This document shows positions 25,872 through 32,284 of a stretch of 33,450 nt of DNA, piece by piece. The DNA is from a virus. The first letter of the stretch is position 1. Each line of letters begins with the position of its first letter. A program made the translations under genes and the position numbers. The stretch covers positions 134,648-168,097 of IMG/VR virus record IMGVR_UViG_3300042303_000041; one strand, given 5' to 3'. Under the pieces are notes generated by a model. That model was given only the letters and a program-made list of their open reading frames with translations, made no database searches and was not told the DNA's origin.

Positions 25872-26348
25872 TTAGCTTACAGTGATTGTCCAAGTGATAG
25901 TGATAGTATCAGAAGTGGTTTTTGTAACTACACCGAATACGGTACGACATAACATTGTACCACTAGTCAATGCATTAAAAATACCAGCTTCTGTAATAGC
26001 ACCAGAATAAGCACCAGCAAAAGTTGCTTTATAGGTAACTTGGTTACCAGTAGAACTAACTTCTGTAAATGTAACACGTGCGCCGTTAGCAGTTCCTAGT
26101 GTCGTGTCGGTGCCAGCGTTAACGGCAACAACACCAGTACCGATACCCATGTGAGTCATGGCAGTTGGTGTGTTGGTAGTAGTCTTAATCATAGAGCCAG
26201 CAATAAAAGTCTTGCCAGTGGCAACAACTGTATTCTTAACTTTACGAACATCGACTAATTTACCGTCGGCATTAAATTTTTCGATTGTCAAGTAACCTAC
26301 TGGACTCAGTAGATCTTCAACATCATTTTTGTTTTCATTTTGGGTCAT
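25872..26348 (-). CDS. Conserved small phage structural protein between gp7 and gp8 (158 aa)
   Basis: Residues about 15-40 (VGYLTIEKFNADGKLVDVRK) are followed by a small beta domain with HMGIGTGVVAVNAGTDTTLG, TYKATFAGAYSGAITEAGIF and TITITWTITVS. The GTG...DTTLG...EAGIFN...TWTIT pattern recurs in small proteins of many tailed phages, usually beside tail genes; its exact role is not known to me. T4 has nothing between genes 7 and 8. It starts ten bases after gp7 with an AAGGAA ribosome site and ends seven bases before gp8, so all three are co-expressed. It may decorate the wedge or cap one of the inserted domains. Confidence 0.85.
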   Translation of the reverse strand: MTQNENKNDVEDLLSPVGYLTIEKFNADGKLVDVRKVKNTVVATGKTFIAGSMIKTTTNTPTAMTHMGIGTGVVAVNAGTDTTLGTANGARVTFTEVSSTGNQVTYKATFAGAYSGAITEAGIFNALTSGTMLCRTVFGVVTKTTSDTITITWTITVS

Positions 26349-26357
26349 ATTAATTCC

Positions 26358-29081
26358 TTAAAAAGTTCTTGTTCTTGCAAGGTATGTTTCATCAGCAAAA
26401 TAGCTAAAATCATCATTGTATTGGTTGAAAAACACATTCCCGCTATCACTATTTATTACGAAAGATTGGGATGGGGTTAAGTTTAAACTTGAGTTGTTTC
26501 TGGTGAATGTTAATCCAGTTAGAGTGCCTGCAGTTGTTGCAATAGGTACGTTTGTTCCATATTCAGCTAACGTAAATGTATTGGGGGTAACACTACCATT
26601 TGTAGCGAGTAACTCATATAAATTAATAACACCAGGAATGTATCCAGAGATACTACCAGTACCTGTATTTGTTCCAGTAACTGATATAGTAAAGACATTT
26701 TGACCAAAGTAAATCTGATTACAAGTAAATGTTCCTGCAGTTCCTGTTACTTGTACATTAGCTAAAACGTTTTCGATAGTAGGTGGTACCACACGACTGA
26801 ATAATTTATCAATCAATAGTGGAACAGTATCTGTTGCTGTTACTGGTGGCGAACTGAATGGCGCTTGTACATAATCTAGCGATGGACTACTACTAGGAGA
26901 GAATGAACTTAGAAGCTGATAGAATTGCTCTATATTTACTGAATGAAGGAATAGTCCTGCTTGTAAAATACTTGTAAATGCGGGATTGGGATCTGTAGCT
27001 GGGAATTCGTTTAAAACGATATCACGAGCGGCAGAAAATGTTTGTTGTGGTAAAACAGTAGTGAATGCGGGATTAGGATCTGTAGCTGGGAATTCGTTTA
27101 AAACGATTACTTTAGGCAATTCATGTACAAATAGTTCCGCTTGTAAAATACTTGTGAATGCGGGATTAGGATTAGTAGCTGGGAATGCGTTTAAATTGAT
27201 TTCTGATACAAAAATTGGGTCACCAAAAGATATAGTAGATGCTCTAGAATCTTTCAGTTCTATATCAAACAAGTACGTTTTAAATGAACCCTTTACTCTT
27301 CCAGATACTGAATCCAGTAAAGTAGGATCATCAAAAGAAGTTAACAATGTAGGAGAATCTTCCTTCTCAAACAAATAGCGGTTAGCAGATTCTACACCTA
27401 TCATCGGTGTCTGTACATCTTTTTCAACAACCAGTTCTACTAATTGTGTGATAGGAATTACCTTTGATACGTTCGGTTCATTTAACGCATTTGGTGATCC
27501 CAGAGGTTGTTCAAATAAGTATCGTCTATCAAATTCTTGAGGGTCTAAAGTTGATGCCTTTATAGATTCAAACAAGTACGTTTTAAATGAACCCTTTACT
27601 CTTCCAGATACTGAATCCAGTAAAGTAGGATCATCAAAAGAAGTTAACAATGTAGTTGTAGACTGTTCAAATAAGTAGAAATCATCATCTGATGTTAGCT
27701 GAACTGAAGTTACTGGTTTGTCGAATAACAAATTAAACTCAGACAAGGCATTAACAACAGTAGGAATACCTGCAAATAATGGCAGCAAGATTCTAAATAC
27801 TGGTTCTACGACTTCATAGTTTAATTCAAATATGTTGTCTACTACATACTCAGCAAATAACTTTCTACCAATAGGATGCAACAAAGACATCACTGTTTCT
27901 TTGTATGATGATAATGCTTCATCTATACGCAGTACATATGAGTATTTTTGATAGTAATTATTATCTTGAATAACGCTATCTGGTGATGATACTAAGCCTG
28001 TTGAATTTTCGTAGTATCCTTGGTATTTTGCTAAAGTACCTAACACAACTTCTAACTCTGCAGAGTTTGCTGTTATTTCTTCGGCTACAGTAACTGAATT
28101 GAAGGAAGTCATAACTTCACCAACATAATCAGTACTGTAATCGCTAGTATAATAATTTTGTTTCGATATTATACCAGAATCTATGTAACGTTGTATCGAA
28201 GAGAATGCTGATATTTTAATAGGTGTGCCTAATGTAGTTTCTACTACATCACCTATTAAAAATGTAGATGGTAAATCAAAGGAAAACGAAGACTTATAAT
28301 TTATACCATAATTTATAATCTGTGTACTTTTTATACCACCAAGAGCAGTAACTTCAATCACTTTGAACGTTAATCCAGAACCAACATCTGATTCTATATT
28401 AAAAACTTGGCCAACTTTAAAACCAAACCCTGCTTTTTTAATTTTTATAGAAGTTGTGGTATTTACTACACTTGCAACCACGCCATCTTGGTTTATGGTA
28501 TCGCCAAATAATACTTTACCATAAACGTCTTTATTGATAAACAATTCATAGATAGACTCTGATGTTAAAACACTCTCTACACGTTTAACATAGATTCTAT
28601 TTTTAGTTGAAATTCCGTTAACTATAGTGTTTAAAAACACTACGTTGTTCTGTAATGATAGAATATCACCAGAAGTTAACTTAACGAAAATAGAAAAATC
28701 TTGAACCCATTTAGAGTCTGAGATAGTTAATAATTGTTCTCTAGGATAACGAATATCAACTTCTTTTTGGAACATCTTTCTAAAAAGAAATTTATAAGAT
28801 TCTTCACTTCCATGCGAAACTGCAATATGTGGAGTATTTTTAAGAAATTGACGATCTCTAGCAAACTGCGGGAAATCTACAGCAAACTCTTTCTTTAATT
28901 GATCTATAAAAATGTCTATTGTTTCGTCAACATCTCTAATCGTTTCTAAATTTCTATAAACATTTTGAGTTTCTAAAAATTTGTAGTATGCTTGAAGAAA
29001 TTCTACAAATGTTGGATAACTCTCCCTGATATGATCAGGGAGTTGTATAGAGATAAGATCTGATAATTTATTTTTTATCAT
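26358..29081 (-). CDS. gp7: Baseplate wedge protein gp7-like, rearranged (907 aa)
   Basis: It takes the gene 7 place, between gp6 and gp8. The N-terminal 420 residues resemble the C-terminal module of T4 gp7: YPTFVEFLQAYYKFLE at 22-37, GSEESYKFLFRKMFQKEVDI at 91-110 (T4 has GIEASYKFLFKVLYNEEVEI) and ETVMSLLHPIGRKLF at 395-409 (T4 has FVHPVGFGF). The first 600 or so residues of T4 gp7 have no counterpart. Instead, residues 430-907 form a new C-terminal extension: two copies of a 28-residue SFDDPTLLDSVSGRVKGSFK unit (around 480-504 and 581-605), repeated YLFE motifs, three FPATxPNPAFT units (633-703) and a module at 776-861 shared with the 727-aa fibre. The gene overlaps gp6 by four bases (ATGA). 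Confidence 0.8.
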   Translation of the reverse strand: MIKNKLSDLISIQLPDHIRESYPTFVEFLQAYYKFLETQNVYRNLETIRDVDETIDIFIDQLKKEFAVDFPQFARDRQFLKNTPHIAVSHGSEESYKFLFRKMFQKEVDIRYPREQLLTISDSKWVQDFSIFVKLTSGDILSLQNNVVFLNTIVNGISTKNRIYVKRVESVLTSESIYELFINKDVYGKVLFGDTINQDGVVASVVNTTTSIKIKKAGFGFKVGQVFNIESDVGSGLTFKVIEVTALGGIKSTQIINYGINYKSSFSFDLPSTFLIGDVVETTLGTPIKISAFSSIQRYIDSGIISKQNYYTSDYSTDYVGEVMTSFNSVTVAEEITANSAELEVVLGTLAKYQGYYENSTGLVSSPDSVIQDNNYYQKYSYVLRIDEALSSYKETVMSLLHPIGRKLFAEYVVDNIFELNYEVVEPVFRILLPLFAGIPTVVNALSEFNLLFDKPVTSVQLTSDDDFYLFEQSTTTLLTSFDDPTLLDSVSGRVKGSFKTYLFESIKASTLDPQEFDRRYLFEQPLGSPNALNEPNVSKVIPITQLVELVVEKDVQTPMIGVESANRYLFEKEDSPTLLTSFDDPTLLDSVSGRVKGSFKTYLFDIELKDSRASTISFGDPIFVSEINLNAFPATNPNPAFTSILQAELFVHELPKVIVLNEFPATDPNPAFTTVLPQQTFSAARDIVLNEFPATDPNPAFTSILQAGLFLHSVNIEQFYQLLSSFSPSSSPSLDYVQAPFSSPPVTATDTVPLLIDKLFSRVVPPTIENVLANVQVTGTAGTFTCNQIYFGQNVFTISVTGTNTGTGSISGYIPGVINLYELLATNGSVTPNTFTLAEYGTNVPIATTAGTLTGLTFTRNNSSLNLTPSQSFVINSDSGNVFFNQYNDDFSYFADETYLARTRTF
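26958..27200 (-). repeat. Three LNxFPATxPNPAFT repeats in the gp7-like gene
   Basis: Copies at about 26958-27020, 27061-27107 and 27138-27200. The two left copies share gggaattcgtttaaaacgat exactly; the third differs at a few bases. Spacing is about 87-93 bases. They encode LNEFPATDPNPAFT twice and LNAFPATNPNPAFT once, each reached through a short beta-like linker (SILQAGLF, TVLPQQTF, SILQAELF). Confidence 0.9.
27265..27655 (-). repeat. Perfect 88-bp direct repeat in the gp7-like gene
   Basis: Bases 27265-27352 and 27568-27655 are identical over 88 positions and lie 303 bases apart, which is in frame. They encode LLTSFDDPTLLDSVSGRV followed by KGSFKTYLF. No drift, even at third positions, points to a recent duplication or continuing gene conversion. 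The 303-base unit could be gained or lost by recombination without breaking the frame. Confidence 0.95.
29022..29042 (-). other. Inverted repeat just inside the gp7-like gene
   Basis: ctccctgat at 29022-29030 pairs with atcagggag at 29034-29042 across a 3-base loop. It lies 39-59 bases after the start codon and encodes LPDHIRE. There is no T-tract after it. It may affect translation or transcript processing, or be a coincidence of codon choice. Confidence 0.5.
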
Positions 29082-30910
29082 TTTCTATTTGGAGTAAATA
29101 CATATGCAGAACCACCACGAGCACTACCTGAAGAGATAGGATCAATAACAGTTATGATTTTCATCTCGCTTTGTTGAATTCGAATAACTTGATCTCTTAG
29201 TGCGACAACATCATAAGAAGATGGTTTAAAGTAAAACATAAAATTATCTGAAGCAAGTGCTATTATATTTAGCCCTTCAATAGAAACAATACCTTTACTA
29301 TAGTCTATTGTGCCTATTGCTGCGTTTATAATAATTTCTTCTCCAGAACTAATATAATACATGTAAACAGTGCCTGCTCCATTATCTTTTAGATAGTAGA
29401 CTAAGTCACTATTTTGTATATAAAATCCAGTAGAAACAAACGCTGATTCTTTTGCACCAGTAAAGTAAATAGGATTGCCAATATCTACTTTATATTGCGC
29501 TGTTATATTAAATTTGGGGTAAAGCTCTCTAGATAATGAAACATTAGTCACGTTGTTTTGTATAGACTGATCTGCAGCATCTATTAAGCGAACAACCTTT
29601 GAGTGTCTGAAAACACTATCAAACTTCATTAGTTCAGTTTCACTGTAGTTATTAAGAACTTCTGCCACATAACCACTTATAGACGATGCTGATCTAGACG
29701 TAGATTTTGGATTATAATAAACAGTCGATTCTAGTATGATGTTCAAATATATTGGATCTACAATCTCAGCAACTGTTGTAACTATAGACTTTGGCTTTAG
29801 TATAACATTCTTAATGAAATCTTTTTCATTGTCGTTTAAGTAATCTTTAGTCTTTGGTTGGATTGAAATAAAAACTTTACCAAACTGCTGCGGTACATTA
29901 TCTTCTCCACCCCAGACTTGGATAGATTTAACGTTACTAAAGTTCTTAAAGATAAGATTCTTATAATCGCTTTCTGTAACTGCTCTATTTTGGGTAGAAA
30001 AATGACGTGGCGCATTAAATTTAATACTAGGTAATTCTTCTGCATTTTCTCCACCCATAGCCATACTGTTAGTGGTTAGTGTTATTGTACCATTAGAAAA
30101 TACAGAGCCATCTAACTTAAATGTTTTAGAACCATTAGAATCAGTACCAGAGGATGTTCTGTAAATAATACGTATATAATTACCAACACTTAATGCCTTA
30201 CCAATAACACCATCACCAAATTCAATTTGATAATTTCCGTTTTCGATTTCCTTTAGGTAATATACATTACTTTCAGGTGTTAATGCAATAACATCGTCCG
30301 ACAAAGAATATAAAGTCGATTCAGCTGAAGCTATTGATGGGTGAACATAAACTTCTAGTGAAGAAGTATCACATGGTGAGTTGTTCAATATAAACTTAGT
30401 ACCAATTTGGTATACATACTGTTCTGTGTGATAAATGCCTTCCATAATATCAAAGCTATCAAATGTATAAACCCCATCTGACAATGACACAGTCATTTCA
30501 TCTTTATTTGAAAAGTAATAACTACTACCATCGGTTGCGCTTGCTGTAAATACTGTTCTTGCTGGTAATGTTGCTAACTGCGGGTCTAAAACTAAACCAG
30601 AAACTATCAATGTAACGTTGGCTTTTGAACTGCGTGCAGAACGTGGCGTATATCCTAGCATTTTAGCTATTGATAGAATACTTTCTCGTTTGCTTGCAGA
30701 ATCTAAGAACATCTCATTCAATGCCATGTTGGTATACAACGCATTATAGTGAGTATTATATGCTAATAAATCCACCAAAACAGAAAGACCAGAACCTTCA
30801 AAATTGTAGTCTTTGAATGTATCTTGCCCACTCAAAAAACTCTTAAGGTTAGTTCTTATACCTTCGTAGCTTAATTCATCTACCTTAATTTTTTTATTTG
30901 TTTCTGCCAT
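29078..30910 (-). CDS. gp6: Baseplate wedge protein gp6-like (610 aa)
   Basis: The central wedge protein; in T4 two gp6 copies and one gp7 per wedge close the inner baseplate ring. The N-terminus matches the T4 gp6 signature: KSFLSGQDTFKDYNFEGSGL (residues 23-42), VLVDLLAYNTHYNALYTNMA and MLGYTPRSARSSKANV. The middle has VYYLKEIENGNYQIEFGDGV and, further on, the baseplate J-like PRHFSTQNRAVTESDYKNLI segment and YLNDNEKDFIKNVILKPKSI. At 610 residues it is slightly shorter than T4 gp6 (660). It shares the A of its ATG with the stop codon of gp25 (TAATG) and overlaps gp7 by four bases, so the wedge genes are translationally coupled. Confidence 0.94.
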   Translation of the reverse strand: MAETNKKIKVDELSYEGIRTNLKSFLSGQDTFKDYNFEGSGLSVLVDLLAYNTHYNALYTNMALNEMFLDSASKRESILSIAKMLGYTPRSARSSKANVTLIVSGLVLDPQLATLPARTVFTASATDGSSYYFSNKDEMTVSLSDGVYTFDSFDIMEGIYHTEQYVYQIGTKFILNNSPCDTSSLEVYVHPSIASAESTLYSLSDDVIALTPESNVYYLKEIENGNYQIEFGDGVIGKALSVGNYIRIIYRTSSGTDSNGSKTFKLDGSVFSNGTITLTTNSMAMGGENAEELPSIKFNAPRHFSTQNRAVTESDYKNLIFKNFSNVKSIQVWGGEDNVPQQFGKVFISIQPKTKDYLNDNEKDFIKNVILKPKSIVTTVAEIVDPIYLNIILESTVYYNPKSTSRSASSISGYVAEVLNNYSETELMKFDSVFRHSKVVRLIDAADQSIQNNVTNVSLSRELYPKFNITAQYKVDIGNPIYFTGAKESAFVSTGFYIQNSDLVYYLKDNGAGTVYMYYISSGEEIIINAAIGTIDYSKGIVSIEGLNIIALASDNFMFYFKPSSYDVVALRDQVIRIQQSEMKIITVIDPISSGSARGGSAYVFTPNRK

Positions 30911-31302
30911 TATCGTGTTCTTTCTAGTGTCATCTGGAATGACTGTAGAGCCGTAGAGTTTAGTATGTAGTAATAGATACTTATCTCTAAAGAATTATTA
31001 GAGTCGTTTGGTGTTATTATAACATCCTGCAATGATATTCGTGGCTCAAAATTTTCAATAGTTTGCTCAACGACAGTCTTAAGCATTATTCTAAGCATAG
31101 GTGAATATGGCTCAAACATAAGACCACGTATAGGAGAACCAAGATTACTATTAAATGGACGTTCGTAATTTGCAGTTAGTATTAGATTTCTTAGTGCTTG
31201 ATTGACTGCAGCAGCATCGGTTTTTCTCGAGATATCATCTGTTATTGGATGTCTCGTGAAGTTTAAATCTATATCTGAAAAAATTGCTTGCTTTATAGCC
31301 AT
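30910..31302 (-). CDS. gp25: Baseplate wedge protein gp25 (130 aa)
   Basis: Member of the GPW/gp25 family: T4 gp25 has 132 residues and is a building block of the wedge that joins the sheath start to the baseplate. DIDLNFTRHPITDDISR at the N-terminus, ALRNLILTANYERPFNSNLG, RGLMFEPYSPM and the FEPRI motif (EPR at 86-88) are the family hallmarks. The EPR residues sit at the gp25-gp6-gp7 core contact in known structures. Overlaps with PAAR and gp6 are one base each. In T4 gene 25 lies apart from genes 5 and 6; here they are together. Confidence 0.96.
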   Translation of the reverse strand: MAIKQAIFSDIDLNFTRHPITDDISRKTDAAAVNQALRNLILTANYERPFNSNLGSPIRGLMFEPYSPMLRIMLKTVVEQTIENFEPRISLQDVIITPNDSNNSLEISIYYYILNSTALQSFQMTLERTR

Positions 31303-31616
31303 TATGCCGCCATTACTTTAGTGCTGCCTGATGTTATTATATTATCGCCATAACTATCACCAATTCTACCAACAGGGCTACCAGCTGCATATACCTTAGA
31401 TGAGCCTCCACCTAGTGAAGATGTGTCTGGTGAGCATCCAGATTTTAAATGCGGTGCAACGGGATCTCCAACGATAACGACAAATACGCCTTCAGCTCGT
31501 ACTTTACTTTGACCTGGTGCTCCAGTTCTAGTCTTCACTGGAAATCTACACTTCTTTCCAGTGCCATCAGGTGACATAACACCGTCGGTTCCAGATGATC
31601 TTGCTATTGCTGGCAT
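31302..31616 (-). CDS. gp5.4: PAAR-domain spike tip protein (104 aa)
   Basis: A small PAAR-type protein like T4 gp5.4, which caps the central spike with a metal-bound cone. MPAIARSSGTDGVMSPDG at the start, VGDPVAPHLKSGCSP in the middle and SKVYAAGSPVGRIGDSYGD with a GSTKVMAA end are typical PAAR repeats; His and Cys in the APHLKSGC region are plausible metal ligands. It lies in the same operon as the needle protein it should sharpen, one gene downstream. One-base overlaps join it to its neighbours on both sides. Confidence 0.95.
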   Translation of the reverse strand: MPAIARSSGTDGVMSPDGTGKKCRFPVKTRTGAPGQSKVRAEGVFVVIVGDPVAPHLKSGCSPDTSSLGGGSSKVYAAGSPVGRIGDSYGDNIITSGSTKVMAA

Positions 31617-32284
31617 TATTTAATCCCCTTACCCACTTCGACAGAAAAGCTAGCAAGTGATATTGCATAGTTCCAGTAGAAGTATTGCTGTATGTTTTTA
31701 GTTGCAGTTTTTGGAATTCCAGAAGAATCTGTGTAATTAATATTAAAACTGTAAGTTCTAGAAACCTCTTTTGATGCAGGTTCTTGATAGTTAACAACTG
31801 AGAAGAATTCATCAACTTCAGTATTATTTATCGCAGATAAAGTTACAGTTTCGTTAGGTTTTAATAAGTATGTATAAAATTCATCTTGAAACAAACGTAA
31901 TGCAGTTCCAGATAAAATCATAGAACTAGCTGAACTGCTTTCCGCAGTAATACCAAACGCTACAGTATTTGTAGTGCATGTAACTGATGTGGCAAAAACA
32001 TATACAGGAACTTCCTCTGTTGATAGTAATTCATCTAATACCTTAAATGATAATTTAACAGAAAATGTAGTCCCCTGATATACAGATTTTATTAAGTTGG
32101 ATGGTAAAGCTAATCCATCCTCTGAAAATGTTGGATATCTATCGCCTGGAATTCCAGAGGGGAATCCAACTTCTTCTGAGTAAGATACAGTGACTTGTCC
32201 GCCAGTTGATATGTTAGGAACTATTAGATTGACATCATCGCCATCTATAACATCAACTATAGAATTAAATACAAGTTCAGCCAT
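31616..32284 (-). CDS. Unknown baseplate-operon protein (222 aa)
   Basis: I do not recognise this family. The protein has a beta-rich composition with ISTGGQVTVSYSEEVGF near the start, a FSVKLSFKVLDELL segment, and an aromatic NIQQYFYWNYAISLASFSVEV stretch near the C-terminus. No signal peptide, transmembrane segment or catalytic motif is visible. It overlaps both the needle gene (32284) and the PAAR gene (31616) by one base, so it is made together with the hub and tip. The placement suggests a hub or spike accessory, perhaps an adaptor between needle and tip or a tail-completion factor. It lacks clear similarity to T4 gp53 or gp27. Confidence 0.8.
   Translation of the reverse strand: MAELVFNSIVDVIDGDDVNLIVPNISTGGQVTVSYSEEVGFPSGIPGDRYPTFSEDGLALPSNLIKSVYQGTTFSVKLSFKVLDELLSTEEVPVYVFATSVTCTTNTVAFGITAESSSASSMILSGTALRLFQDEFYTYLLKPNETVTLSAINNTEVDEFFSVVNYQEPASKEVSRTYSFNINYTDSSGIPKTATKNIQQYFYWNYAISLASFSVEVGKGIK

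Noticed and set aside
26450-26457. AATAAATA about 100 bases before the 158-aa gene
   Set aside because: It has one mismatch and lies within the gp7-like coding sequence; the neighbouring genes are tightly spaced and need no separate promoter.
27265-27655. 88-bp repeat considered as an insertion-sequence or CRISPR-like element
   Set aside because: Only two copies, in frame, no inverted ends, no target duplication, no transposase, and the spacer is ordinary coding sequence.
31567-31815. Minus-strand 82-codon frame overlapping the 222-aa and PAAR genes
   Set aside because: A different-frame shadow of two well-supported genes with the tight one-base junction at 31616; no independent motif.
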